Source: Rhizodiscina lignyota (lineage: Eukaryota > Ascomycota > Dothideomycetes > Aulographales > Rhizodiscinaceae). From it: a DNA stretch of 64,000 nt. Where the stretch lies: assembly GCA_010015805.1 (NCBI GenBank), contig ML978137.1, positions 372,001 to 436,000 on the forward strand, written 5' to 3'. Each line of letters opens with the position of its first letter. Position 1 is the stretch's first letter. Made by a program: the position numbers and the translations under genes. This document shows, in pieces, positions 10,924 to 24,260 of the stretch. A model generated the notes under the pieces. The model was not told the DNA's origin. It ran no database searches and was given only the letters and a program-made list of their open reading frames with translations.

Positions 10924-13275
10924 ATGCCCTCTCTCATTCTCCTTTATGCATTTTTAGCGAGCATTTTCATTGGTGCAAAGGCTTCACCAAACATTCGTCA
11001 GTGTAGTCCAGATAAGCTTCCCCACAGTGCTTAGAGTTGTTGCTGACAATCCTTTCGACGAAGAGACCACTTTCGAAATTCCACTATAACTCACACTTCG
11101 TCTGCGCCCCCCACAACGTCGCCGACGGGATGCCCCGAGGACTGCAATGTTCTCATGTGGAGCTCGATAATAGCATGGTGGCCGAAGAGTGAGATCACTT
11201 TAATACCAGTCGCTACAGTTCTGCATGTCATCCGTAATGGCACGAATGTCACAGATATACAAACCATCACGAAACCGCCTCCAAAGGAGATACATGGGAA
11301 CAAGACAACGATTATGTCCGTCGAGCCAGTCGAAACTAATGCAGCCGGAACGGCATATGCAATCATTTCAAGTCTGGACAAGGATAAATTGACTTCAACG
11401 ACGATGACTTTGAGATATCCCGATTACTATTACGATTATGCCACTTCGTATCATGTGGGTAAAGGGCACGCGTATTTGACAGATGGTGCACATCCCATAT
11501 GTACTACTTATAGTCATTCATTGGCAATCCTACCATCGCATCCTAGTTACAGTACACCAGGTGCGGACGACGACACTATTTCCATATCGCGTGATAATAG
11601 CAACGGGGACGGATATGTTCCGGTATGGGAGACTTTCCAGGTCTATGGCTCAGATCCATTCTATGCCGCAGCATTTCCCACCGAAATGCCATTCCGCAGC
11701 TGCACATTTGGCGACTATGAACCCCTCCACCTGACAGCATCGAGGCACGGCTTCCCAGACAGGCCACCTGTCGCGTTATCGACTGTCGCAATGATAACGG
11801 AGACTTCAACTTCTTACGCGGCGTCGCTAGCATCACCGCGATGCAGCCAACTCGGGGACGATTGCGGCGCTCATTTGCATCCGCCTGAGACAAGTAAAGC
11901 GCTCGGTGACTCGACGTCGGCGTCTTCAAGTGCTGAGCCCCAGGTTACGCCCTCGCCAGCGCCAAAATCTAGTCCTGCGCAAATGGTGACTACAACGAAT
12001 GTTGCCGGAGGAATAGCATCCGCAATTGAAAGCGCCGCAGCCGCCTCAACTGCAGTCGGTGTATCACAAAGCGCTGCTCCTTCGCCGACTCATTCTCCTG
12101 AGATCTCCCCCGAGGCGGCCGATCAGGGGCGGAAGTCGTTGAAAACCACCGAAACCGGCTCAACATCACCAACGACGGAAAAGACTGCGCCAGAAGGCCT
12201 GATCTCGGCGATTGAGAGTGCCGCTGTAGATGCGAGCTCTTCAATCCTGAATCATTCCGCGCAAGTCGCGAATACTGCGGCGGCCGCACTTGAGGCCGCA
12301 GGACCCGCCGCGGCGACTCATGCAGCTTCATCTGGGACTACTTCTGGGGCAAAGGAAACCCCAGAGTCACCGCCAGAACAGGCATCTGGGATGAGCTCGA
12401 CGGTGCCGAACGGATTCGAGCCTGCGGAAGGGGGCGCATCTTCAACGCAGATTCCAACTAGCGCGGCGAAGCCATTACCAGGTGTTCCAGGTGGCGCAAT
12501 CGTTTTAACATCCGCAACCACGGATATTGGTGGGAGGCTGAGCACTGTGCCAGTTTACTCAATCGCCTCCCACACTGCTGCTGTTGGGTCAACAATGACG
12601 GTATCGGGCACTCCAATCGCCGTATTCACTTCGGCGAGCAGCGCATACTATGTCGTTGGAAGCCATGGCAGCGTAACAGAAGACTCCACCTTCCCATTGC
12701 CGGTGGCGAGTTCAAGCTACGCCGCAGTCTCGTTACCCGGCGCCCCAGGTGGGACGATTGCTCTTGCAACCGCAACGACGCTTATCGGTGGGAAGTTGAC
12801 CACCGTGCCTGTGTATGCAATTGGTTCCCAAACTGCAGCTTTAGGATCCACAATCACAGTATCGAATACTCCCGTCGCGGTGATCACCTCCGCGAGCCAT
12901 ACCTTCTATGTCGTGGGAACCCATGGCAGTGTGACACGGCAATCGACCATCGCCCTGGCCACAGTCCTTCCAAGTGCATCAGTTACCGCTGGTGGAGGAA
13001 TCGGTGGGTTCATCATGAGCGGACTCGGGGCGTCACAGTCGAGTGAGCCTGACACAGGCACCGGTAGTGCGGACGGTTCGTCCAAGGTAACCGGTGGAGG
13101 CGCCGAAGTGACGTCGAGTCCCTCACAGCAGAGCACTTTAGGGAGTCCAGCCAGTGTATCGCTACCTGCGGCCTTCACAGGTGGTGGCGAAAGTGGATTC
13201 GTATCGCGTGGCCAATTGTTGCTCGTTACGGGGCTCGTGATCGCGTTCAATGGCCTCTCGACATGGTGTACGTGA
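10924..13275 (+). CDS. Secreted Ser/Thr/Ala-rich protein, probably GPI-anchored, with two tandem repeats
   Basis: A 762-residue predicted cell-surface protein. Exon 1 (10924-11000) encodes a clear signal peptide, MPSLILLYAFLASIFIGAKA. Exon 2 is 11064-13275. The intron donor (GTGTAG) is weak, but a CTGAC branch point lies 16 bases before the chosen AG and the frame is maintained. Mature sequence holds N-glycosylation sites, a Tyr-rich stretch, then a long Ser/Thr/Ala/Pro region. Two copies of a repeat of about 69 residues begin near residues 497 and 583, each starting LPG(V/A)PGG and ending (S/T)HGSVT. The C-terminus is a small-residue stretch followed by a hydrophobic tail (LLLVTGLVIAFNGLSTW), typical of GPI attachment. 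No enzymatic domain was recognised. Confidence 0.75.
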
Positions 13276-14218
13276 GGATTAGTAGGAAGTTAAGATTTGC
13301 GAATCCTAAAGATTAAGATATCCTAGAGTCCTCCATTGATTTGGCATCTTTCTCGCCACAACTATTCCAAATATTTCGTCTCGCGCGAGGGTATCAGCCA
13401 CAAGCCACAGGTTGAGCCCTTGCAGGGATCTGCCTGTTGTGAAATATGGACCGTTTCATGCATGCATGCATTGACATTTCCGCCGTTCTCTATCTGTGGG
13501 GTCGTTTGGTGTTTTGGAATACCTGCCGTATGGGAGAGATTCCAGTTTACCGGGCGTTAGTATCCGAAAAGAGGTCGTGTTGAGTTGAAGTGCCTGACAT
13601 GTTCTGGACCGCACACCGCCCATTACCCGGTAGCTGGTTACACGGTGTTAGGCACAGTGGTAAAATGCATTTGACGGAGAAACTCGAATTCGTGCTGTAT
13701 TAGGTGTTATCGGCTAAAGAATACCTTCGTATGCCCTAAAGGAAAAACTTATTTTATGGATAAAAGATGCTTGGCACTTAGCGGTCGTGAGCGGAGAGCT
13801 TGGCATCTCGGAGGTGTGCTCTACTCTCTGAGGGTACAGACCAACCTCGGCAGTCCACGAAGATGTTCCTCTCGCTGCTTAACATCAACTCAGGCGTATT
13901 ATGAAAGGTTCCCGAAGTATCTCGTGGCATCCGGCCAATTATCCGAATAGTTCCTTAAGAACTTTCTGAGGCATTCGCAACGCCGTAGTCTCGCAATCCC
14001 CTAAAGGGAGACGAGCAATTATCCACACGACGAACAGCTACTCCCCAGATCCGGACATCAGGAAAGTCTAGTTCTAGCAAGCGTCGGAAAGCCGGCCTAA
14101 AGGTAGGTGAGGGGAAGATATTCAGGTACCATTTATTTTTAGGCGGTTGCTGTCGTTCAAAAAATAATAAAATCTGGTCCGTCTTTCAACTCTGTGCGCT
14201 TCATTGAACGTCTCTACG
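13276..14218. other. Intergenic region
   Basis: About 940 bases. A short ATGC microsatellite lies near 13457-13470. Otherwise there are short frames without domains. The last 70 bases form the promoter/leader of the GH30 gene. No gene is supported. Confidence 0.5.
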
Positions 14219-15817
14219 ATGTCTTTACGTGCGTGTCTCCTTGCTCTCGTAGCTTCTGCTGGTGCTTCCTCTTCCAATGGAGGGCACCCTTCGTCGGCGC
14301 AAGTCACAATCGATGCGTCGAAAACGTTTCAAGAGTATGATGGGATGGGATTCAGCCAGGCCTTCCAGCGCGCCACGCACATCCACGGCACGCGTGCCAT
14401 TTCTCCCCTCAACGAGACACTGTCCCCAAAGAACTCGTCTCTAGTCCTCGATCTGCTTTTTACTGAGAAAGGCGCAAATTTCAACATCCTCCGCAATGGG
14501 ATTGGCGCCTCGCTGACCGATACGTACGACCTCGTATGTTAGCCTGTGGTGCAGACATGGAACTCGGATGCATGTTAATTTGCTGCTCTTTAGATGCTCT
14601 CCATCATTCCTGTGGACCCAGGCTCTCCGAATGCGAAGCCGCACTACGTCTTCAACCATGATGATGGGAGCCAGGTCTGGCTTTCGAAAGAAGCGAAGAA
14701 GCGGCAGCCGAACCTGCTGATCTACGCCGACGCGTGGTCCGCACCGGGCTTTATGAAGGACAACGGAACCGAGAACTTTGGTGGCCATCTCTGCGGAGTG
14801 ACTGGGACGCACTGCAAGACCGGAGACTGGAGGCAGGCATATGCTAATATGCTCGTCCAATATATCCGCTTCTATGCGGAGGAGGGCATTAAGATTGACT
14901 ATCTGGGCTTTTTGAATGAGCCTGTAAGCGCCATTGCACTAAACATTAGCTGCTGGCTGCTGAATGAGAATCTTAGGACCTTGCAACTTCCTACGCGTCA
15001 ATGCAGTCTGATGGCACTCAGGCGGCCGATTTTCTTGAGGTCCTCTATCCGACGCTTAAGAAATCGCCGTTTAAGACAAAGATCTGCTGCTGCGATACCG
15101 CAGGGTGGGAAGAAATGCGCCCAAGGCTAGCAGAAATCCAAGACAGGAATCTGGAATACACCGTTGATATTGTCACGTCTCACGGCTACGATAGTCCCCC
15201 ATCTACGCCATTCGACACGACACACAAGGTCTGGCAGACGGAATGGGCAGAGCTGAATCTGCCTTGGAGCCCTGTGTGGGACAATGTGAGCGCACCGTTC
15301 GAAGGCTTGGTGAGTTACCCTCTTCGAGAAACTGATAATGGCGCCGGATTGACAATGCGGAAAGGTTTGGGCGCAGAACGTGCAAGACGCGTTCGTCAAA
15401 TCGAACGTGAGCGCTTTTCTCAACTGGATCGGCTCCGAGTATACGACAGGCAATTCGCCACTGATCCTCAATTACGGCGACAGTGTTGAGATCTCCAAGC
15501 GCTTCTGGGCTTACGCGCACTTCAGCAAGTTTGTGCGGCCTGGAGCGCGTCGCATCGACGCTGAATCGAGCAGTGACGATCTTCATGTTTCTGCGTTCAG
15601 GAACCCTGATGGCACGGCGGCGATCCAGGTCATTAATGTTGGTAATGGCACTGAAGTCGTCGCTTTCAAGACGAGCCACGCCCGTGGGCCGAGCATTAAG
15701 AGCTATCTTACAAACAACCAGTATGATTTGAAAGAGAGCACTGTGAAATACTCCGGACGAGGGTCATTTTCGGGCAGTGTGCCTGCCAGGAGTATGGTTA
15801 GCTTCGTTATGCGATAA
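14219..15817 (+). CDS. Glycoside hydrolase family 30, endo-beta-1,6-galactanase-like, secreted
   Basis: By family resemblance this enzyme cleaves beta-1,6-galactan side chains of plant arabinogalactan proteins outside the cell. Exons are 14219-14533, 14594-14923, 14977-15309 and 15365-15817 (476 residues), all introns phase 0 and 53-60 bases. The ATG at 14219 gives a signal peptide, MSLRACLLALVASAGAS; the frame extends five codons further to a TTG only. Landmarks are YDGMGFSQAFQRA at the start of the barrel, NILRNGIG, YADAWSAPGFMKDNG, the acid/base Glu in GFLNEP, and the likely nucleophile Glu in WQTEWAEL. A small beta domain ends the protein (SVPARSMVSFVMR). GH30_5 is the best subfamily guess; a beta-1,6-glucanase is the main alternative. 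Confidence 0.88.
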
Positions 15818-18800
15818 GGTTCGAGCGTGCCGGGACGTGCTTTTTGGCACCTTTTTCCCGGGTTGTGAGTCGCAAGGAGAGTATTTGAGAGGTATTCAGC
15901 GCGATGACAGATCTGCGCTCTTGGCATTCCGCCTCCCTGCCCAGAGGCTCCTTCAAACATTACCTGAAGAAGTAATCTTGTTCCCCGCACGTGAGAAACG
16001 GGACTTTGACGTCTGAGCTCTCGAGCTTGACGTGTGGCTGTTGACGTGTTGTATGACGAAACACGAAGGATGACAGATAGTGAGAGCCGAGCCAGGTAAG
16101 GCGAGCGCGAGCGCGAGCACCAGGGAAAGCGACACAAGGGAAAGCGAATGCTACCTTCCGAAGCCAATGCAATGCTGCGACTTCGTCAATGCGAACGTAA
16201 AACATTGTTTACGCATGTTGGCTGCTATTTGGGCTGCTTGTTTGAAACAACGACGTGGTTTCGAGGTGCTCGCCGTTATATGCGATGCATGCAGGTGTGC
16301 AGAGCGCGCATCTCGCCAACTTCATGCAGACAGCCTGATCTCGTTAAGTTGCGATTGGCATCGATTCATAGACCGGTCGGCAGTTGGTGTAAGTATCCAT
16401 GCTTATCGTATAATTTCATGCCCGCTATTAATTTGTTTTGCAATAGCGCCAGTGGAGTGATATGGAGAGGGCGGTTTGAGACAAGTTGAGATCGCCGTGG
16501 GCATGGTTGGAGCTTCATCTAGGCCGCTGTATGAGGGAGAGGGGGAGCTAAGCACTTGACAGAGCCGTTAAACTTTAGTTGGGATCAGGGTACCAGGCGG
16601 GAGGGAAGGACGGTTCCGAGTTGATCGTTACCAAACCCTCGGGTTCGGGTCTACTTGCATTTTCGACAGGCGCCACGGCAGAGAGGTTATGTCAACATGA
16701 TGTTGCGAGCCAGAAACTATGCGGAGACGATGCGATTACAATGTTGTGGAGAAGGCTCAGCTATTATGCTCGTGCTATTGACACAGATGTTGGTGATGCG
16801 GAATCTATTGGTCTTCGTGTTGGAATGCGAGCACTCAGCCTCTCCGGCGAGCACCTGCAGACGTAGCTGTAGCGAGAGTACATTTCTTCCGCACGAATGA
16901 GCGTGTAGGGACACGGTGTGCATTTCACATCTCGCGTGCCGGGTAAGGCGAAACAACCACCTGCGACCTGTAATTCACCGACAGGATAGTGAGGAGGGAG
17001 AAGAGTTGAAGTGCGCGCGATATGAACTTCTGGCGGTGGAGGAGCGCATCCTTGCCGAATGACTTGTGCAAGGGCATCGAGGCAGAATTTTGAATGTGCC
17101 GGAGCGCAGTGCCTATTGGCTCCCTCCGCTGTCCATCATCAGCGTTGGACCCATTTCACAATGCCTGTCGATTGTCCCAGGTTCCTGGACAGGCGGTGGG
17201 AACCAAAGAACGCTTTCATGAAGCTGCGCACCGGTCTCCCACCGTGGCACCGTGACGACCGTTATCCCACGAAGCCCGCATATCCGGCGGCTTTGGCGGA
17301 TCTCTCCCGGTATGCTGCCGGCGTCTGGGATCCCCAGACGCAGTGGGTGGTTCATTCGACGTCAGGCCAGGTGTCGCAAGTCGCGCACTCGAGTCAGTAT
17401 CCAACGCTTCCGCGATCTAAGTGACGCCGACGGCGCGAAAGGCTCCCCTCCGGCGCGAGGTACACAATTTCATTCAGCGTGCGAAAACGTCGTCGAGACA
17501 CGTCTAAGTTGACGGCTTGGCCAATGGACTTGAGAGCGCCGCACCGAATGTAGCGGAAGAGGGTTCGGCCATGCTTACTAGGCTGATTAGGCTGGCTATG
17601 TGGCTTTCAGAATGCCACGATACCACAGTCACTACGTGCGGAAGGGTGTAGTCGCACGGTTACGGCCGCTACAGGCTAAGGGCATAGTGATGATGGATAG
17701 TAGAGTAAAAGCAAATTCGACTGATGGGCATTCCAGATGCCCGTGGGAGAAAGTCGATGCCCCGGGAGTCCCGACAGAGGTATGCCGTATTAGGGTTCGG
17801 CGCTTTACGCATCCACGTCCACTTGCATTTGGCGGGTGCGATGGCAGGCTCAGGTGCGGACTGCCCGAGACGGCTCTGGCAGCTCGCCGATCGCATCGTT
17901 TTGTCATCTCGAGGTCGAGACTGAAGCGTTTCTAATATGTGGACAGACAGACCTCGCGATGACAAAAAGCACAGCGTCCAACTTAGCTCTGCGCCGCGGC
18001 TGTGGTTGGCTGCATGTTATGAATAGCAAAGTGATTATAACACTGGAAGGCCTCGTCTCGAAAAGCAGCTTCGCGCAGGCGGCAGGGACGGCGGGGGCGC
18101 TGATAGGCCGCTGCCGCCGTAGCGTGTGGTTAAATGGCAGCAGCAGAGGCCTCCAAAAATAGGCGGCCGCATGCGGCGTAGCGCGTCATCATTTGGCGTG
18201 CTGCGCTGATCCATGCCTCCCAGAAATCAGATTCAGAACGCTGCTCCCCATGCTGCTGCTGCGTCTGTGCATGTGCCTGTGCATTTGCACTGACCGACCA
18301 GCCTCAACCCTCTCCCGCGCTTTCAGTCCGCTCTCCAGCCATGCCCGCACAAACTGTCAGCGCCCATTGGCGTTCCTGGCTTAGTCGATGCCACCAGAGT
18401 GCGGTGCCTGCATGGAAGCTCCGATACCCGCCTTCCATCTTCCATGACACACGCCATATGCCTCCCAAGACTCCGCCCACTGCCAAAGCGCGCTCTCATC
18501 TCAGACTATTCATAGCCTTCCCCTCCACCACGCACACCCTGGGAGCCCATCTCCCGCGCAGAGCTCACGGACATTTCGAAACGCTTTCTTAAACTACTTA
18601 GTCTACACATAGCCGCAAGCCCTATCCAATTCCAAAATAACTGCATCAGCACCTGCTCCACCCCCCACCATGCCAACCCTGTGATCATCAACTCCTGGCC
18701 CTCTACAAAGATTCCCTTTCCACCACTGCCGACTTCATCCTCGCCTCAAATACGTCCTAGCGCATAGAGCCTCATCCGCTTCTGGATCCCCATCACCGGC

Positions 18801-18855
18801 TCGGTGCCACATCTCACGAGTACATATGTAAAGGCTGCAGCTCCGCCCCCTACTT
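15818..18855. other. 3-kb gene-poor interval
   Basis: No frame here combines an ATG, a domain and credible splice sites; the longest open stretches (up to 126 codons) start at varied codons and overlap each other on both strands. The right 500 bases are strongly C/T-rich and are probably the long promoter and 5' leader of the transcription factor that follows. A regulatory RNA could be missed by eye. Confidence 0.45.
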
Positions 18856-21800
18856 ATGCCCGGACTCTTCGACGTCAGAGGAAAAGTGCCCCATCTCGTG
18901 AGCCCCAAGCAGCCACAGCACAACAACACACCCTCGCTCCACAGTCGAACTCGCCGAGCTCAAATGCGGTCCTCCGCCCCAGGCGCCGTCGGCGCCAGGA
19001 ACGATCAACCGCAACCTGGCGAGTTGGCAGACGCTTCGATATCAAGTCGTCGACCGACGTCGAGGGCGGCCGACACTAGCAGCCACCCGCAACAACAACA
19101 ACAACAACAAACTCTTTCAGCTCCTCCGGGCGATGCATCCGCAGCTTCATCCTCCAGAACTCCTTCATCAAGACGAACTGGCAGGATGCAACAACGCTCG
19201 CAGAACCAATCTGATCAAATGGCCCCAAGATCCATCACCTATACCAGGACAGGACGGATCAGCAAGGCGAAGAAAGGCGTGAAAGGCGCTCATGTCTGCG
19301 CTTGTGGAAAGGTACCACTTTTCATTTTAGCCCGTTCATTATCAAGCATGCACTAACTAATTTTGCGTAGACTTATTCTCGAGCAGAGCATCTAAGGTAT
19401 TTGGACTCCAGCTGAGTTGTGATGTAACCAGCTTACTGATGGCCCCCACTAGGCGACACCAGCAGAATCATGGCGAAATCCTCTATTGCAAGTATCCTGA
19501 TTGCGACAAGACCTTTCACAGACAGGACCTTCTTCGACGCCATGAAGAGAAGCAGTATGTGTTTCTCTGTCAAAATGAATGGCCCTTGCTCACCTCTTCC
19601 AGCATGCACGGCGACGCGATGCAGGTTTCCGAGTCGCGGAGTCCAAGCATCAGCTACACCACGGCAACGGAAATCGAGCCACTACATGGCACAACCGGTG
19701 TCTCGCACGCAAATACGCCAGGCTATTCTCCAGCTCCAACTCAAACAACCTCTATCTCGCAACCACCAACTCCATACGATCCCTCTGGCATTATGTCTGC
19801 TCCAAGGTACACGGTTTCTCAATTCAATCAGTTTCGTAGCATAAGTCAGAGTTTCTCTGGACCTTTTCTTTCTCCAGATGCCAAGTGAGTCCCGCGGTGG
19901 ATCCTGCGGCATGAGTCGTCTTTCATTTCTTATTCGTCTCTTGTCTTTTGTGGGCGCGATAGCAGTGGATTCAGAACGAAACTGACTGGTCTCGTAGTGT
20001 GACGAAGGAACGTCGAGCAGTTGGACTCGGAGTACAACCAGCGGCTCTTCAAATCCCTTCCCAGGGCGGTGTGGAGGCAACTCCCGTGTCCTTCCAAGAA
20101 GTTTTGAGCGCTGGCTCCCACTACTCGACATCGAGCGACTACCCGCAATGGCCGGCATACGCACCGCAATATATGGCTCATCCCTCGATTCAAGACCTCT
20201 ACCCGCAGAGACCGTCTCCGATTGTCACAAGCCAAGAACAGTGGCCATCACAGCATGCGCAGAGCATGATGTCTCCTGTTTCAGCAACTACAGCACCTCA
20301 GCCGGCGTTCTGGTACCAAGACAAGACATTCTCGACCCCTCTCAACACCACCCTCGACCTGAGCTATCCTCTGGAACTTCAAACCCTCCTTCCTACAGTC
20401 ACTGACACAGTCTCTCCATATGTACCATACGCGACAACGGATTGGGACCAGGCGTCGGTTCAGTCAATTACGCCAATTGGCGTTAAGGCAGAGTCTTCCT
20501 CCCCCATTGCTGTACTGGACAGTCAACCACTGTCAGCAAGTCTAAATCATCATGCAAAGCAGTCATACATTGACGCTTATTGGGAGTACTTCCACCCGCT
20601 CTTCCCCATACTGCATAAGCCAACAATGGAACAGCAGCGACAGAGCCATCAGCAACAATCGGGGAGTAATCTACTCCTCAGGGCTGCGCTCGTAATGTGC
20701 GGTGCGACTTTCACGAGAGAGGAGTCTAGGTGGTGGGATGGGAAACTTCTCTTAAGAAAGTGTCTTCAATACATGACGCAGGTTAGTGAATATTTTGCAC
20801 TTTTAAACATTGAAAGAAGATGGAATCGAGTGCTAACATGGAGAATTCCAGGAGCACATTGTAGCAAACGACATCGCGAGCATGCAAGCGCTCTTTCTCA
20901 TCGAAGCGTATACCCAATTCCACAGCCAGCGCGCTCCGCCTCAACTGTCTGATCAATTCTTCAGTATTGTCCATCAGGTACGTACAGCACCTATATACTC
21001 ACAAACAGGTTGCTCAGAAATCTTAGCTCCAACATGACCCCGATACTCACACTGCTGCAACGAAACCGAACCGTCTCGCCTCACCATATCTCGACGACCA
21101 ATTGAACCAGCAGTGGAACTCATGGATACGGGCGCACTCGAAGCAGCGACTTCTGCTAGCTTGCAACATTCTGATGACACAGACAGCTCTCTACCTTACA
21201 CACCACGCCAATACAGCTCGACTCTCATGGCAGGACCTGCATCTCCCCGTTTCCAATCCGCTGTGGGATTCCGGCAATGCGGCGCATTGGCGCGCTCTTC
21301 TACCGCATGAACCACACTCTACACCTGTGGCAGATACTCTCGCTACGCTTCACGCAGTGCAATATTACCCGTACGACCACTTTCAGTCCGCCATTCTCAT
21401 TGCCGCACACGCCACTCTTCGACCAGCCGATCCGACCACCGCGCAGGCTCTGACTTATGCTGTTTCTCACGCCCCGGCAACGCAGCTTCATCTGCAAGCC
21501 ACTCTGATGGCTTCTTGTTCGCCTCTCCGAGCGCTTTTGGCTGTTGCAGGAGAGTCGTGGACGCCAGCGGGCGGACGCCTCGCAACGCATGCGCGCACCG
21601 CAGCCGTAGAGCTTGGCCACATGAAGAGCGCCTTGCGAAACTGGATAAATCAAGGCTTTGCATTTGGAGGCGCTGGACCTACCTCTGCCGGTCGACGAAC
21701 GTCGGTAACTTCAGATCCCGGTTCAATCAGCGCACCGGTACACCGCGCGGTGCAGCACGCCTTGACAGTCATACGTCTGGCAGCACAACTCGAAGACGAA

Positions 21801-22316
21801 GGCCGCTCGCTTCCTTTCGCAGGCGAAATGCCACTCTTTGCAGCAACACTCGTGCTCTGGGCCGTTGGCTTCGAAGCCATGCGACGTGGCGTGAACCCAC
21901 AATACGGCGCGATGACTCCGCCTCTAACAACATCCTCGGACACCAGCACAGCCGCAGCACGACAAGGCGTTGCACTCTTTCTGGCGAACGTGGATGCAGG
22001 CCTTACTGAGCGCCTCTGGAACTCTACGGATATCAACGGCGCACTGCAGTGGCGGCAAGGCGTCGATGCTACCATGCGCTGGGCACGACTGCGCATAGCT
22101 GGTAGCAACAACGCCGTTGCAGCTGCGGCAGCAGAGAGCGCGGCAGCAGCAGCAGCCAGACCACGATCACAGTCTCTCCCCCAACTCCAGAGCCAGACTC
22201 AATCGCAGATGACCGTTCAGGGTCAATCTCAGGCACAATGGGGTGAGCTCGCGGCTGGCGCAGTCAATGTGCTGCGAAGAGTCGAGAGTCGCGGCTGGGC
22301 CGGCATGTGGTTCTGA
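18856..22316 (+). CDS. C2H2 zinc-finger transcription factor with fungal-specific regulatory domain
   Basis: A predicted nuclear regulator of about 1021 residues. Seven exons are proposed: 18856-19311, 19371-19396, 19453-19554, 19603-19884, 19998-20781, 20852-20977 and 21027-22316. Finger 1 reads VCACGK-TYSRAEHLRRH and spans three exons, one only 26 bases. Finger 2 reads YCKYPDCDKTFHRQDLLRRH, and its last His codon is completed only by splicing 19554 to 19603 (CA plus C), which supports that intron. The C-terminal half has the fungal_trans layout: SYIDAYWEYFHPLFPILHKP, RAALVMCGA, EHIVANDIASMQALFLIEAY. An N-terminal CAA tract (19090-19110) encodes seven Gln, and an Ala run lies near the end. 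The start could instead be at 18964. The regulon is unknown. Confidence 0.85.
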
Positions 22317-23139
22317 GGCCATGAGACACCACTTCGACTATTTTCTTTCTTCAATTCTATGATACCCCTTTACTCTTTCTTACGGTCTTTTGGGCAGTTT
22401 ACTCGATTTGCATTGGCTTCTACGGCGTTTTCTGGTATTAACGGGTTCGCTTTGTCCGCGAGGTGCATGGCATGATACTGGAAACGCATTTGCATGAGCG
22501 TGGAGCAATTTCTGACGATGGCACGAGGGTTTGAGTTTTCTCAGTTGTTTGGCGTTCAGTTTTGGATTCCTTTTTTCTGCCTCTGGACTCGTTTCCATCT
22601 CATTGTACTCTACATGCGTTTGATTTCCTGTATTCTCTTCTGTGGATTCGGAGGAGGTCCCCTTTCTCTAGCGATTCAGATTTCCTATCTTTTCTGGAAT
22701 GTCAGCTCTTTCCTCAGATTCCAGAGCCGTCTCTTGTCTCTCACGACGCTCTCCTAAGCGGTTTACGCGTTCTGTCTCATTTCCGCAAAAGGACGTGCAG
22801 CTAAACGTTTCCACTTGCACGACACGCGATGACTCTATTTCTGTTTTGATACCCATGCATGCATGAGTCGACTGCGACTCTTTTTTGTTTCTGGTGCGCT
22901 AGAGTACATACGTCGCCTGCATTTGGCTTTGTCGCAATTACGTGCATTGTACATAGTGTATTTTCGCATCTCACGTCAACGCTTTTCTCGGCGTGGTGTG
23001 GTCTCACGATAGAGTTCTGATGCAGCGCCGTTAGATCTGCAGCGGCTCCCGGTTGGTCCGTGTGGTTGGTGTGGAAGCTTGTGCCACTGGCCCGTGTGCG
23101 TGTGGCGCGTGCATCTGGCGTTGCTATTTTTAGTTATTT
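22317..23139. other. 3' flank of the transcription factor
   Basis: About 820 T-rich bases with short unrelated frames, none recognised. This probably contains the factor's 3' untranslated region. Confidence 0.45.
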
Positions 23140-24260
23140 TTAGAAGCCCTTCACGATACGAGGGTACCTTGCTGCATATGATTTCCGCACTGTCGGGTCG
23201 ACGAGACGAGACGAGACTTGGAAACACGGCACTCCCGAACGGCTCTCTTGTAATATTAGCTTGGGGCTTGAGCCTGTATGTACGATAGACGACGCTTCGG
23301 AAATTGTGGTCTTCAAGATCGTCAATGCCGTTTCGCCGTGGTTGTTGTTAGCCCGACCTTGTGGTTCGGTCGGATTAATGATACCTTTCACACACGAGCC
23401 ACGCAACCACCAACAGCTTCGCTTGATGAAATTAGAACCTTCTCGCTTCGCGCGCAAGCATGCGAAACGTCGCTCCAAAGTATACTCGATATAGCGAAGA
23501 GGTCGGTACATCCGCCAAGATTGACGGACGTTCAAATTTTTATCTGATCGGCTCAGGCACGCCGAAATGCCCGATGCGCTAGCACAAATACGGACAGCGC
23601 CCAGCATGATCGTCTCGAAGTCGCGAGATATGCGACTGTTCTGCAAGTCGATGAACTTACTCGGGCCCTTTTGGCATTGCCTCATTCTGGAGAATACTAT
23701 CAAGAGCATGGGTCCATTGACATAATGCACCTGGGCAAAGGGTTTGTCATCAACTTCAGCGTTGCTGATAATGGGAATGGCTGGAATGAGAGCGTGGATA
23801 GCCTCAATCTTCATTGCCTCAACGCCGCTAGAAAGCGTCGCGATATCGGTCCCCCATGGTATCTTGCCAAGCCATTGATAGGGTCTCGAACATGGCAGCA
23901 AACGAAAGTACGTCTCGCTTACCGCTGTCGGAACAGAGCCGAATCGCTAGTCTCTCCACGCTGTCGGCGGCTTGTAGATCTTCTTTGAAGTACTAGCAAC
24001 GTTGCATCCTACACATTTGGAAAAAGGTTACTTTACATGTTGATGGGTGTAATGAGGCCAGCTGTCACAGCTGCCAAGGCCACAGGCCTCGTCAGTACGT
24101 TCTCCAATGTTGATTGCTGTTCCTGCTCGAATATTGGCTTACCGTCTACAGAGGTTTTCTGTACATTCCATCTGAATCTTCCTACAGTAACACTTTACAC
24201 TCGGTACTATTAATGATATCAAGCTCAGCTAGAGTCATTTGTATAACTCCTGGAGACTCA
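23140..24260 (-). pseudogene. Degenerate or unresolved minus-strand coding tract
   Basis: Minus-strand frames here look protein-like but do not join into one model. Pieces read in order include RPVALAAVTAGLITPIN (preceded by a credible intron with an ACTGAC branch point), YFKEDLQAADSVERLAIRLC, DVLSFAAMFETLSMAWQ, and a longer open piece containing AIHALIPAIPIISNAEVDDK. The second and third pieces share a frame, but the fourth is in another, and no single splice reconciles them. This suggests a decayed gene, although missed introns are possible. The family was not recognised. It lies about 450 bases downstream of the carbonic anhydrase, on the same strand. Confidence 0.25.

Noticed and set aside
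15818-18855. Several overlapping frames of 60-126 codons on both strands
   Set aside because: None has an ATG with a domain, signal peptide or coherent introns; composition looks like promoter and non-coding sequence.
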